A stretch of DNA of 64,000 bases from CAVSXS01 sp963767715 (GCA_963767715.1 CAVYFA010000010.1:55889-119888); one strand, 5' to 3'. Numbered from the stretch's first letter, positions 8,111 to 17,043 are shown. Numbers and translations: made by a program. The notes: generated by a model from the sequence alone, not told the origin.

Positions 8111-8935
8111 ATGCACATGCCCACAACCAACAACACAGCCGGTGACTCGCCGGCGTCAAGCAGCCCAATGCCTAAGCCAGCTCGGAAGTCCGCGCGCCTG
8201 CCATCGACTGAGGAGCAGATCCAGGCTGCGCGTATCGGAGGGGTAACGCCGCTGGTCGGGCGTATCCAGATCGTCGATTATGACCCTGAGTGGCCCCGGC
8301 TCTTCGCGCGCGAAGTTGAGCGCATCCGCGCTGTGTTGGGCGAGCGGGCCCTGTCGATCGAGCATGCCGGCTCGACCTCCGTACCCGGGCTGGCGGCCAA
8401 ACCAATCATCGACATAGTGCTCGTCGTAGCGAACTCGGCGGACGAGCCGGCCTACGTTCCGGCCCTGGAGGCCGCCGGCTATGTGCTGCGCATCCGGGAG
8501 CCGGACTGGTTCGAGCACCGCTTGTTCAAGGGGCCGGACACTGACATCAACCTGCACGTCTTCTCGGCGGGCTGCTCGGAGATCGAGCGCATGCTGCTCT
8601 TCCGCGACTGGCTGCGCAGCAACCCATCGGATCGCCAGCTCTATGAGCGCACCAAACGGGAGCTTGCTCGTAAGGACTGGAAGTACACGCAGAACTACGC
8701 CGATGCCAAGAATGACGTAGTCGACGAGATTCTCGCCCGACGCCCGTATCAACGCTTCGAAGGCTTGTTGAGACGGAGAACCAGCATAACCAGTAGCGCG
8801 CTGATGCCCGCGAGTAACAGAAAAGCGGGCACGACGACGAGCAGAGGGTTAATGTTTGTAGTTGAGCTTTGCGGCGGAGGTGGCGACGTTGTCGTGATTG
8901 TTGTCGGCTGGGGCACCGCCTGGGTTGGCGGGTAA
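8111..8935 (+). CDS. GrpB/UPF0157 family nucleotidyltransferase-fold protein with extended tail
   Basis: Contains VGRIQIVDYDPEWPRLFAREVERI, SIEHAGSTSVPGLAAKPIIDIVLVV and DINLHVFSAGCSEIERMLLFRDWLRSNP, the typical UPF0157/GrpB core with a GS...DIxxxV nucleotidyltransferase-like motif. Its biochemical role is unproven. The start is ATG 8111 with GAGGAG upstream. The family core ends near residue 213 (8750). The remaining ~60 residues are antisense to the 3' end of the next gene and look non-native (Gly/Val runs). A single-base shift near 8740 would end the protein at a TGA within about eight codons, so the long tail may be an artefact. Confidence 0.82.
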   Translation: MHMPTTNNTAGDSPASSSPMPKPARKSARLPSTEEQIQAARIGGVTPLVGRIQIVDYDPEWPRLFAREVERIRAVLGERALSIEHAGSTSVPGLAAKPIIDIVLVVANSADEPAYVPALEAAGYVLRIREPDWFEHRLFKGPDTDINLHVFSAGCSEIERMLLFRDWLRSNPSDRQLYERTKRELARKDWKYTQNYADAKNDVVDEILARRPYQRFEGLLRRRTSITSSALMPASNRKAGTTTSRGLMFVVELCGGGGDVVVIVVGWGTAWVGG

Positions 8936-9945
8936 AGGCCGGTAATCACGAAATGCGGCGTGCCACCAACGCTGACGGTATAAACCGGGTCACGGTCGAT
9001 CAAGTCGAATACCTCGACTCTTCCCCCTTGCAGCGCGAAAAAGCCGAAGAGGCCATCGTTCGTGATGGCGACCGAGGTCGGTGGCGCTTCGATGTGATAG
9101 ACGCGCTCAGGTTCCTTCGTGCTTGATCCATTGCCTCCGGCCGGAGGAACCAGCACATCGATGGCGTTGTGCCGGGTATCCGGGACGTAGACGGCGAGCG
9201 TGAGCGCGTCGTAGTCCATCGAACCGTAAGTGCCTCCAGAAAGTATCTGCCGTACTGCCCAGCTCTTGATATCGATGGTATCGACGCTTCCCTGTCGCGT
9301 TGTTACATACGCGGTAGACCCGATGGGCGGAATACAGAGGAATTGCGGCCCGCCCGCGATGGGTATGGTCTTGAGCAGCGGCCCATGTATATCGAAGATG
9401 GAGATCGAGGTTGGGCCCGTTGCCCAGAGCTGACCGTTCTTCGAGCCCAACGTTGCGCCCGGTGTCACCCATATCCCGTAGACAGAACCGCCGGTATTGT
9501 AGGTCTGCCGCACCTGGCAGTTGGCAGTGTTGAGTGCTGCCACGCTGGTCGCGCCGTTTCCCGCCGCGTACAACGTGCTGCTATCCTGGCTGAGGGCCAG
9601 CAGCGAGGGATTCCCGGGGAGGCTGGCGCTGCAAACGACCTTTCCCGTTCCGGCGGCGATGGCTGCCACTCGCCCAAGCGCCGGCTGCGTGACAAAGAGC
9701 AACCGGCCATCGAGGCTGAGCAGGATCATGTGAGGATCACCGCCGATGGCGATCGTTTTCGTCACTTTGCCCTGACCGACATCGAGGACGCTCACGCCGC
9801 TTGTGGTTCCAGAAATATAAGCCAGGTTGGGCGCTCCCCCGTCCGCGTGAACCGGAGCCCATTCACACAGCGCTACAAGGAAAAGCGCGAGCAGTAACGC
9901 TATCCGCCGGCCAAATTTTCGAGTGCCGCCTCTCAACGTTCTCAT
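8749..9945 (-). CDS. Exported YVTN/YncE-like beta-propeller protein with C-terminal membrane anchor
   Basis: 398 residues: signal peptide (RRIALLLALFLVALCEW...VHA), then repeating ~42-residue blades of the type YISGTTSGVSVLDVGQGKV / SLDGRLLFVTQP / SQDSSTLYAAGN / VTPGATLG, a Thr/Pro/Ser-rich stalk (TTITTTSPPPP) and a C-terminal helix (LLVVVPAFLLLAGISALLVMLVL) ending in Lys/Arg. The predicted topology is a propeller displayed outside, tethered at its C-terminus. Such YVTN repeats are scaffold folds; ligand unknown. It is convergent with and overlaps the GrpB tail by 187 bases. Confidence 0.85.
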   Translation of the reverse strand: MRTLRGGTRKFGRRIALLLALFLVALCEWAPVHADGGAPNLAYISGTTSGVSVLDVGQGKVTKTIAIGGDPHMILLSLDGRLLFVTQPALGRVAAIAAGTGKVVCSASLPGNPSLLALSQDSSTLYAAGNGATSVAALNTANCQVRQTYNTGGSVYGIWVTPGATLGSKNGQLWATGPTSISIFDIHGPLLKTIPIAGGPQFLCIPPIGSTAYVTTRQGSVDTIDIKSWAVRQILSGGTYGSMDYDALTLAVYVPDTRHNAIDVLVPPAGGNGSSTKEPERVYHIEAPPTSVAITNDGLFGFFALQGGRVEVFDLIDRDPVYTVSVGGTPHFVITGLYPPTQAVPQPTTITTTSPPPPQSSTTNINPLLVVVPAFLLLAGISALLVMLVLRLNKPSKR

Positions 9946-10199
9946 CCTTACTCCTTACAGCCTGCCTGAACGAAGTTAGCTGCTTAGCGGCGTTGGCAGG
10001 CTGTATAAGATCAACTCGTACCGAATTCATCCGGTACTATATACCAGGGTGAGGGGTTTGTCTACTATTTCCTCCTGAAACTTTTCCTCGATAACCTGAG
10101 TATGGTAAACTATTGTAGTTGACGGCGATATGTAAAGCGAACATCGAGACCTTTTTGCTAGTAACCCTGCAATGCGACCGAAAAGCCCGATGAGAGCGA

Positions 10200-10601
10200 A
10201 TGATGATACCAGGTGAAGATGAAGCGGTCGCCGCCAGGCGCGTGACAAGGCGAGGATGGCAGCGGTTCAAACCCGTGCGCTGCGCGATCTGCGCAGACTA
10301 TATCTGGCGTCCCATTGTGCTTAACGAGCCGCTTGACGCGCCAGAACCGCGTCATGAATGGATACTCTGCTCATACTGCCTCAAAGCGCTGCTCAACCAG
10401 ATGCGCCGTACCCGCCTGTCTTCGGCGGTGCGCATGCGCGTAGCTATTGGTCTTATAGCTGCCGAACGCTCTCCTTCTGCCTATTATATGTCTGAACAAC
10501 GAGCCTTCCAGCGTGAATTTAGCTGGTTCATGTGGGCACTGGTCCTTTTTACCCTCTTTCACGTGGTCATCTTTGTCGTTCTGTTCGCGGTACCCAGATA
10601 A
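10200..10601 (+). CDS. Small membrane protein with two CxxC pairs
   Basis: 133 residues. The N-terminal cytoplasmic part has CAIC (RCAICADYIWRP) and CSYC (ILCSYCLKALLNQM), forming a four-Cys zinc-ribbon-like site about 30 residues apart. The C-terminus is one long hydrophobic helix (WFMWALVLFTLFHVVIFVVLFAV). I recognise no named family. The 254-base gap before it (9946-10199), shared with the divergent propeller gene, should hold both promoters; I see no unambiguous one. Confidence 0.65.
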   Translation: MMIPGEDEAVAARRVTRRGWQRFKPVRCAICADYIWRPIVLNEPLDAPEPRHEWILCSYCLKALLNQMRRTRLSSAVRMRVAIGLIAAERSPSAYYMSEQRAFQREFSWFMWALVLFTLFHVVIFVVLFAVPR

Positions 10602-10636
10602 AGCCCTTCCTGACCCGTCTTTTAGGGGGAGGTAGT

Positions 10637-10834
10637 ATGAAAATTGGCATCGATGGATTCGGAGGCATCGACCGCCTGGTCCTGCGCTCCGCGCTGGCCC
10701 GCGACGTCGACCTGGATATCGTCGCGATCAACGATCGCGGCGATGCCCAGATCAACGCCTTGCTCTTCCAGTTCGACTCCACCTACGGACCGTTCGGGGG
10801 GCATATAAAGGCCGAGGACCATCGAATCATTTGA
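10637..10834 (+). pseudogene. Glyceraldehyde-3-phosphate dehydrogenase remnant (N-terminal ~65 residues)
   Basis: MKIGIDGFGGIDRLVLRSALA and DIVAINDRGDAQINALLFQFDSTYGPFGGHIKAEDHRII match the NAD-binding N-terminus of GapA (usual MKIGINGFGRIGRLVLR and DSTYGPF). The diagnostic GxGRIGR is degraded to GFGGIDR and the frame stops at residue 66 of about 335, with nothing recognisable after it in any frame. A strong GGGGGAGG precedes the ATG. It is a decayed extra copy, not a single-indel break. Confidence 0.75.
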
Positions 10835-11200
10835 GTGAGCGCCAGTTTTTACTGTTTAAAAGCTTCATATTCTTACCATTTTGTGGTATGCTAAAAATAG
10901 CTGATACTCTGTAAGGAAGGAGGAACATGCATCATAGCATAGCTTAATCTTATTCTTGCTCCTGATCTTATCCTGCACGCAGTGAGCGGTTATTTCAGGT
11001 GATCGGGGGAGAAACTGAATACAGTGGATGTCTATGTTTTGAGCATGAAACAACAAGACATCCAACCGCTGCAAAGCATCGGGCCGCACACTTAGCTGTC
11101 AGAAGAGAGCGAGAACTTCTTCTTTCTGGTTTTCAACTTCAACTGGTGAGCCGCAACAACTGGTTTTTCACGTTAAAACCGCAGACTAAGGAGGATGCAA
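10835..11200 (+). promoter_or_regulatory. Leader region of the cytochrome oxidase operon
   Basis: 365-base gene-free stretch. At 10913-10926 an AAGGAAGGAGG sits just before ATG 10927, but that frame ends after six codons (MHHSIA), so it may be a leader peptide or a dead start. At 11025-11064 a hairpin TGGATGTCT/AGACATCCA with an extended stem can form. No clear sigma-70 promoter is visible. Confidence 0.35.
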
Positions 11201-11929
11201 ATGAGGCCGCGTTCACCTGGCTTTTATATCGGTATTGTAGCTACCATTATTTTAGGTTTCGGCGTAGTAGCGGGGGTCGTGTTTGGCTTGCGCTCCGCAC
11301 AGGGACTAGGTTACGAACCCCCTGTGCTGCAAGCAACCAAAACGGGCCCGAACACCGCCGAACTCGATATTTCGACGTTCCCCGACAGCATGGTCTGTCA
11401 CCCCGACGCGCCCAACCCGGAAATCGGGTGGGTTACCTACTGCCCAACTACCACCTGGGAACTGCCCGCGAACAGCCTCATCACCGTTGTCATCAAGCAA
11501 TACGATAGCGCAACAGGCCTGTACAACAATTTCTTCCAGACGGTGCAGGGAACTATTGGGGGGATGGCGCAGTACAATGGTAAGACGAATGCGGCGACAT
11601 ACAACGGCCTGAAGGGCCAGATCCCTATGGATGAGATTGCCCACACGTTTACCATTCAATCGCAACCCGACGAGACAAACCCCATATTCGTCAGCGTCCC
11701 ACTCATCGGGGTCCCGGACAATGCTCCCTCAAATGTTACCATCAACGGCAACCAGTATCCGACGCCCAACGTCATCTCGTTCCAGTTCCATACAGGGCCC
11801 GCCGGTCACACCTACATCTGGCACTGCTATGTCCCCTGTGGCAACGACCGCGAAAGTCCCTATGGCTTTAGCGGGCCGATGTCCACCACCGGGTACATGG
11901 CCGGATCAATTACCGTAGCGAGTTATTAA
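11201..11929 (+). CDS. Membrane-anchored cupredoxin-like protein of the oxidase operon
   Basis: 242 residues. One N-terminal transmembrane helix (FYIGIVATIILGFGVVAGVVFGL) is followed by an exported beta-rich domain. Near the C-terminus HTYIWHCYVPCGND and a downstream Met (GPMSTTGYM) resemble the Cys-His-Met loop of blue copper proteins, and an upstream HTFTI could give the other His. This is consistent with a copper electron donor or copper carrier for the oxidase; ligands are inferred from pattern only. I set the start at the second ATG (11201), because AGGAGG ends six bases before it, whereas ATG 11195 would abut the Shine-Dalgarno. First gene of the respiratory operon. Confidence 0.7.
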   Translation: MRPRSPGFYIGIVATIILGFGVVAGVVFGLRSAQGLGYEPPVLQATKTGPNTAELDISTFPDSMVCHPDAPNPEIGWVTYCPTTTWELPANSLITVVIKQYDSATGLYNNFFQTVQGTIGGMAQYNGKTNAATYNGLKGQIPMDEIAHTFTIQSQPDETNPIFVSVPLIGVPDNAPSNVTINGNQYPTPNVISFQFHTGPAGHTYIWHCYVPCGNDRESPYGFSGPMSTTGYMAGSITVASY

Positions 11930-11938
11930 GGGGGCAAC

Positions 11939-12727
11939 ATGTCTGAAGCTAACATCGAGGGAAGCGCCGCCGGCGCTTCTCCGCCACCGGCGCCAGCGGA
12001 ACCGCGCCATCTGCGCCGTGCCCTGATCATCTGGGCAGTGCTCTCTGTAGTTGGGATCGCGTTCTGGTTAGTCGTGCTCCAGTTTATTCTCCCGCAGGCT
12101 GTGAGCAATCTTGCCGACGCCCAAAACGCCACGTTTATCGTGCTTACTGTTTTGTCTGTGCCGGTGGGCCTGTTCGTCTGGGTCTTTCTCGGCTACAGCC
12201 TGGTCGTCTTCAGATCGCGAGGGAGGCCCACGGAGGATGGAGCGCCCTTACAGCCCAGGCCATCACTGCAAATCGGCTGGTTATCCATCACTTCTGCCCT
12301 GTGCCTATTCCTGCTCATTTGGGGCATGGTTGCCTTTTACCAGGAAACTTCCGCGGCCTCCACTAACACCATGGTCGTCAATGTGACCGCGCAGCAGTGG
12401 CAGTGGACGTTTAGCTATCCGCAGTATAGCACGAACAGCGCGGGAGCCCAGGTCATCGAACTGCCGGTGAATCGCCCGGTGCAGTTCTACGTCACCTCGA
12501 ACGATGTGCTGCACGGCTTTTCCATCCTCGCCCTTGGAGTGCGCGTCGATGCAAACCCGGGGCAGGTGACCACGACAGCAGTCGTAACCCCCACGCAGGT
12601 CGGCTCGTACACGGTGCGCTGCGTGGAAATATGCGGACTTTTGCATTCCTACATGTGGGAGGCGGTGAAGGTGGTCAGTGCTGATGCGTTCAGTTCCTGG
12701 ATAGTAAGCCAAGGAGGACACCCATGA
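11939..12727 (+). CDS. ctaC: Cytochrome c oxidase subunit II
   Basis: Carries the CuA centre that accepts electrons. Two N-terminal transmembrane helices (ALIIWAVLSVVGIAFWLVV; TFIVLTVLSVPVGLFVWVFLGYSLVVF), a third hydrophobic stretch (ALCLFLLIWGMVAFY), then the cupredoxin domain with QQWQWTFSYPQ, DVLHGFSILALGV and the CuA ligand set CVEICGLLHSYM (C-x3-C-x3-H-x2-M). No fused cytochrome c domain, so the donor must be separate, possibly the cupredoxin-like protein just upstream. The stop overlaps the ctaD start by four bases (ATGA), indicating translational coupling. Confidence 0.95.
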   Translation: MSEANIEGSAAGASPPPAPAEPRHLRRALIIWAVLSVVGIAFWLVVLQFILPQAVSNLADAQNATFIVLTVLSVPVGLFVWVFLGYSLVVFRSRGRPTEDGAPLQPRPSLQIGWLSITSALCLFLLIWGMVAFYQETSAASTNTMVVNVTAQQWQWTFSYPQYSTNSAGAQVIELPVNRPVQFYVTSNDVLHGFSILALGVRVDANPGQVTTTAVVTPTQVGSYTVRCVEICGLLHSYMWEAVKVVSADAFSSWIVSQGGHP

Positions 12728-14673
12728 GCAGTACAACTGATACGACAACCGTAGCCGCGGTCAAACGCCCCAATCTCATGAACCTCCTGTTCCCGAGCGT
12801 GGTATCCGGGATAGTGCTGGGCGTAGTGGGAGCTGTTATTGTAGGCCTGCTGATAAACAGGATTACGACCGCCTACAGCCCCGACAGCGTCCCCAACGAC
12901 GACGCGGTCACCGCGTCCGTCTACATCGCCTGGGTGCTCTTCTTCATGATAGGCATTGGCGCCTTCAACGGCATCTTCAAATGGGCGTTTAGTCGCAACG
13001 AGCCCACGCCCGCCGAAGAAATGCAACTGGCGGGCAAAGATCAGGGCCTTTGGCGCTACTTCCGCTATACCACCGATCACAAAGTGGTCGGCATGCAATA
13101 CCTGGCCACCGCGCTCATCCTCTTTTTCGTCGGCTCGCTGGGGGCCTTCTCGATCCGGCTGGAGCAATCACAGCCAGGGGCGCTCTTCTTCAATCCCCAG
13201 ACGTACAATACCATTGTGGGCATGCACGGCATCATCATGATTGTGTCCACCATCATCATGATCAGCGGCCCTATCGGTAACTTCATTCTGCCCATCATGA
13301 TCGGCGCGCGTGACATGGCCTTTCCCCGGCTCAACGCGCTGAGCTACTGGCTGCTTTTTGTCGACGTTCCTGTAATCCTTTCCACGCTGTTCCTGGGCGG
13401 CTTCCCGACGGGATGGACCGGCTACGCGCCGCTGGCGGTTCAAGAGCTAACGCCGGGCATGGATGCGTACAGCTTCTTCATCATCATCTTTGCCATCTCA
13501 ACAACCATCGCGGCCATGAATATCATCACGACAGTGATGGTGATGCGCACGAAGGGCATGACCTGGGGACGACTCCCCATAACCGTCTGGGGAGTGCTGC
13601 TCTCGGTCGTACTGAGTTTGATGGCCTTCCCTATGTTCCTGACGGCTCAGACGATGGTCGTGCTGGACCGCGTCTTTAATACCTCCTTCTTCCTTGCCGC
13701 CTCCGGCGGGAGTAACTGGGTGTACGAGCAACTGTTCTGGTTTTTTGGACACCCCGAGGTGTACGTGATTGTTCTGCCGGCACTGGCGGTAGTGGCTGAA
13801 GTAGCCGCGGTTTTTACCCGCAAGTCGCTGTTTGGCTATCAATTCATGCTCGGTGGCCTGATCGGCATCAGCGTGCTGAGCGTGATCGTCTGGGGGCATC
13901 ACCTCTATACGAGCGGGGCAAATAATGCCCTGGATCCCGCTTTCATGCTCGATACAGAATTGATTTCCATACCCACCGGCGTTTTCTTCCTGGTGCTGGT
14001 GGGTACCGTCTGGCGTGGGAGGATCTGGATCACGGTCCCGATGCTGTTTGTGGTAGCCGTGCTGGTCAACTTCGTCATTGGAGGCATCACCGGCATCTAC
14101 CTGGCCGACCTGCCGACCGATGAGCTTTTGCACGGCGGCATGTTTGTCACCGCGCATTTCCATTTCACGCTCGTGGGGGCCGGGGTCTTCGGGTTTTTCT
14201 CCGGCGTCTACTACTGGTTCCCCAAAATGGTGGGGAAACGCCTCGATCCGACGCTGGGCGCGCTCCATTTCTGGCTGTTTGAAATCGGCTTCCTTGGGAC
14301 ATTCCTGTCTCTGTTCTACGCGGGCCTGCAGGGTGAACCGCGCTGGTCGGCGAACGTTGCGCCCCCGTTTGCCACCCCCAATTTGATCGCCAGCCTGTTT
14401 GCCATCCTGATCGCGGCCTCGGTGTTTACGTTCGTCTACAACGTGATTATCACGCTCGCGCGCGGCGAGCGCGCCGCTGCCAACGAGTGGGGAGGCAAAA
14501 CGCTGGAGTGGACGCTGCCGACCCCGGTCCCACTGGAGAATTTTGAGGAGCTGCCCGTGGTGACCTCCTTGCCCTATGACTACGGGTCGCCTTTGCCGGA
14601 AGCGGTTGCTCCGGCAGCAGATATTGCCGGTGCTATCGCACAAGCACCTATGCAACAACAGGCAGAGGAATAA
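12724..14673 (+). CDS. ctaD: Cytochrome c oxidase subunit I
   Basis: Catalytic haem-copper subunit, 649 residues, about 13-14 transmembrane helices. Visible signatures: GMHGIIMI (low-spin haem His), WFFGHPEVYV (CuB His, Glu and cross-linking Tyr), GHHLYTSG (two CuB His), HFHFTLVG (haem a3 and second low-spin haem His). An N-terminal extra helix (LLFPSVVSGIVLGVVGAVIVGLLI) precedes the usual KDHKVVGMQYL-like start (TTDHKVVGMQYL at ~118). Type A (aa3) by the HPEVY motif. Confidence 0.96.
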   Translation: MSSTTDTTTVAAVKRPNLMNLLFPSVVSGIVLGVVGAVIVGLLINRITTAYSPDSVPNDDAVTASVYIAWVLFFMIGIGAFNGIFKWAFSRNEPTPAEEMQLAGKDQGLWRYFRYTTDHKVVGMQYLATALILFFVGSLGAFSIRLEQSQPGALFFNPQTYNTIVGMHGIIMIVSTIIMISGPIGNFILPIMIGARDMAFPRLNALSYWLLFVDVPVILSTLFLGGFPTGWTGYAPLAVQELTPGMDAYSFFIIIFAISTTIAAMNIITTVMVMRTKGMTWGRLPITVWGVLLSVVLSLMAFPMFLTAQTMVVLDRVFNTSFFLAASGGSNWVYEQLFWFFGHPEVYVIVLPALAVVAEVAAVFTRKSLFGYQFMLGGLIGISVLSVIVWGHHLYTSGANNALDPAFMLDTELISIPTGVFFLVLVGTVWRGRIWITVPMLFVVAVLVNFVIGGITGIYLADLPTDELLHGGMFVTAHFHFTLVGAGVFGFFSGVYYWFPKMVGKRLDPTLGALHFWLFEIGFLGTFLSLFYAGLQGEPRWSANVAPPFATPNLIASLFAILIAASVFTFVYNVIITLARGERAAANEWGGKTLEWTLPTPVPLENFEELPVVTSLPYDYGSPLPEAVAPAADIAGAIAQAPMQQQAEE

Positions 14674-14694
14674 GAGCAAGAGAGGAAGAGTACC

Positions 14695-15309
14695 ATGCAT
14701 ACATTCGTTGAGCAAATGCACGAATTGGAGCCAGAGCACGGACACGAATTGGAGCATCATGTTAAGGTGGCGCGAGCGCGAGCAGGCGTCTTGATGCTCA
14801 TCATTTCGGATGCTCTGGCTGTCCTCGCCATCATGGCCGCGGGCGGTTACCTGCGCGCCCTCAATACGGAGGGACAGTACAAGATTTCCGGAAACTATGG
14901 TCCTCCCTTCGTGCCGGGACTCCTGATCGTCATCGGCCTGGTGCTGAGCGGGCTCTCCTTCTACTTGTGGGAGCGTCAAGCGCGCAGGTCTGGGGAAAGG
15001 GGCCAGGCGCTTTTCGTCCTGCTGGCCATAGTGCTTATGCTCGCGGCGGGTGTGGGAGAAATCTGGATCGGCGAGACGCTGAGGTACGGCCTTCCTATCC
15101 AGGCCTACGAAAGTATGCAACTGCTGATCACCTGGTTTACGGCGATCCACCTCCTGCTGGCCGCGATTATCGGCGTGCTGGTCGGCGGGCGCATCCTGCG
15201 CGGCAGGCTGGCCGGGCACGAGTTCATCGTCGAGGTTACTGGCTACTGGTGGTACTATACTGTGGTCGCGAGCGTCCTCCTGTGGCTGTTCGGCATGGCC
15301 CTGTTGTAA
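14695..15309 (+). CDS. ctaE: Cytochrome c oxidase subunit III-like protein
   Basis: 204 residues with five hydrophobic segments and a His/Glu-rich N-terminus (MHELEPEHGHELEHH). The tail FIVEVTGYWWYYTVVASVLLWLFGMALL parallels the conserved C-terminal helix of subunit III/CyoC. The position directly after ctaD (21-base gap) supports the assignment; sequence identity to subunit III is weak, so it is partly contextual. Confidence 0.8.
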   Translation: MHTFVEQMHELEPEHGHELEHHVKVARARAGVLMLIISDALAVLAIMAAGGYLRALNTEGQYKISGNYGPPFVPGLLIVIGLVLSGLSFYLWERQARRSGERGQALFVLLAIVLMLAAGVGEIWIGETLRYGLPIQAYESMQLLITWFTAIHLLLAAIIGVLVGGRILRGRLAGHEFIVEVTGYWWYYTVVASVLLWLFGMALL

Positions 15310-15343
15310 GTAAAGCAAACTGCCGCTGGATGGAGACGCCGCG

Positions 15344-16294
15344 ATGAACTTCTGGGCTTATCCAAATGGGTGGCCAATTTCACCCACTGTGCTGCTCGGG
15401 TGTCTTGTCGTTGAAATCCTGTACTTCCGTGGATGGTGTGTGCTTTTCAAGGAGGAGCAGGCGAAGGACGCTGCCGGTGGCAGAACTGCCAGAACTTCCC
15501 CCGAACAGGCCGGTTCTTATACCGGCCTGTACCGGTGGGATAGCTGGTTCTGGCGGGGTATCTACTTTCTGATTGCGATCTTGATAGCCATTGCTGGGGA
15601 TTCTGCCCCGGTAGACATACTCTCAGGCAGGTACTTCTGGGTTCACATGGTCCAGCATCTACTCTTGCTGGTCATTATAGCCCCGCTGCTCGTGCTTGCG
15701 GCCCCACTGAAGCCATTCTGGCTGGGTCTGCCGGGCTGGATGCGCAGGATCCTCGAAGCATCAGCAAAGATGAAGGCAGGGCGTGTCGTCTACCAGCTTG
15801 GGCATTGGCTGCGGCAGCCCGCCGTCTCGTGCGTGCTCCTGATCGCCGGCATCTGGGTGTGGCACTGGCCCGCACTCTACGACCTCGCCCTGACAAACGA
15901 GGCCATCCATGATTGGTGTGAGCACCTGACCTTTCTGGCGGTGAGCGTCCTTTTCTGGACGCAGGTGATACCATCGCCCCCGCTGCGTCCTCGCCCGGGC
16001 TACCTTGGACAGGCGACGTGCATAGGAGTCGCGATAGTGCAAAATGTCGTGCTGGCGGTGCTGCTTGGCTTTGCCCAGGTACCGCTCTATGCCCCGTATG
16101 CCCACCTTGCTGCTGCATCAGGCGGGGTATTCTCGGCCTTGCAGGATCAGCAACTTGGAGCGGGCATCATGTGGACATTCGGCGACCTCCCTTTCGGGAT
16201 TGCCCTCAGTGTCGTATTATATCGGTGGCTCGTCTCGCAATCGGACGATGCAGACATCGCAATAAAATCGCAGCCCATCACGGAAAGGAAATAA
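15344..16294 (+). CDS. ctaG: Cytochrome c oxidase assembly factor CtaG (caa3 type)
   Basis: Integral membrane protein, 316 residues, seven or so helices. Conserved features: HMVQHLLLLVIIAPLLVLAAPL, WVWHWPALYDLAL, HDWCEHLTFLAVSVLFW and a late GIMWTFGDLPF segment. His/Met-rich membrane motifs of this family are thought to take part in copper delivery to the oxidase. The ATG at 15344 follows a short gap after ctaE; the Sco gene starts two bases after its stop. Confidence 0.9.
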   Translation: MNFWAYPNGWPISPTVLLGCLVVEILYFRGWCVLFKEEQAKDAAGGRTARTSPEQAGSYTGLYRWDSWFWRGIYFLIAILIAIAGDSAPVDILSGRYFWVHMVQHLLLLVIIAPLLVLAAPLKPFWLGLPGWMRRILEASAKMKAGRVVYQLGHWLRQPAVSCVLLIAGIWVWHWPALYDLALTNEAIHDWCEHLTFLAVSVLFWTQVIPSPPLRPRPGYLGQATCIGVAIVQNVVLAVLLGFAQVPLYAPYAHLAAASGGVFSALQDQQLGAGIMWTFGDLPFGIALSVVLYRWLVSQSDDADIAIKSQPITERK

Positions 16295-16296
16295 TC

Positions 16297-16977
16297 ATGC
16301 AGCATCCAGATAGTTTTCAGAAACTGGCCTGGGCTGCCTTGCTTATTACCTCGGCGCTGCTGGTCATCGCCGGGGCCATCTGGGGTATCAGGCTGCTCAC
16401 CTCGCTGCACAGCCAGGCGCCCACGCAGTCGGTTGACAATACCGTTATCGGCGGTTTCCCGATCTCGGGCGACCTCGCGCCAGACTTCACCCTCACCGAC
16501 CAGTTCGGCCACAGCGTCACGCTCTCTTCTCAGCGCGGGCACGAGGTCGTGCTGGCGTTCATCGACTCGCAGTGTATTTCGCTCTGCCCACTGACTGCCC
16601 AGATTATGTACGACGCCAAGTCCCGGCTGAGTCCTTCCCAGGCCAGCCAGGTGGAGCTAGTAGCCGTCAACGCCAATCCCGCCGCCACCAGCCGGGCCGC
16701 TGTGCTGGCCTGGTCCTACGAGCACGGCATGTTGAACCGCTGGTCATTCCTCACCGGGCCGGCGCAGCAACTCCAGTCCATCTACCGCCTGTATAAGGTG
16801 TATGACCAGGTGAGCACGAACGGGATCGTGGTGCATGATCCAATAACGTATGTTATAGATGCCCAGGGGCACGAGCGGCTCTATTTCGAGACGCTCGACT
16901 CAAATAACAAGTCCGATCTTCTCAGTCAGGAAATCGGGTTGGAGGATGGGATGAAGCAGTGGCTACCGCAGCCATAA
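16297..16977 (+). CDS. SCO1/SenC-type copper chaperone
   Basis: Membrane-anchored thioredoxin-fold protein that matures the CuA centre. One N-terminal helix (LAWAALLITSALLVIAGAIWGI) is followed by APDFTLTDQFGHSVTLSSQRG, the copper-binding CISLCP (CxxxC) and the third ligand His in IVVHDPITYVIDAQG. 226 residues from ATG 16297, which is preceded by GGAAAGGA. The frame is open upstream into ctaG, but that extension is a shadow. The membership in the operon fits its role exactly. Confidence 0.9.
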   Translation: MQHPDSFQKLAWAALLITSALLVIAGAIWGIRLLTSLHSQAPTQSVDNTVIGGFPISGDLAPDFTLTDQFGHSVTLSSQRGHEVVLAFIDSQCISLCPLTAQIMYDAKSRLSPSQASQVELVAVNANPAATSRAAVLAWSYEHGMLNRWSFLTGPAQQLQSIYRLYKVYDQVSTNGIVVHDPITYVIDAQGHERLYFETLDSNNKSDLLSQEIGLEDGMKQWLPQP

Positions 16978-17043
16978 AAATCAAACGGGCATCTTCTTGA
17001 TAGATTCCCGCCGCTAATATTTTGCCAGTCAGGAGTCCTTATT

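Noticed and set aside
13498..15318. 606-codon open frame on the minus strand
   Set aside because: Antisense to ctaD and ctaE. Gln/His/Asp-rich low-complexity product, typical of the shadow of GC-rich membrane-protein genes.
16018..16296. 93-codon extension of the Sco gene into ctaG
   Set aside because: Overlaps the conserved end of ctaG in another frame; ATG 16297 has a proper ribosome site and signal anchor.
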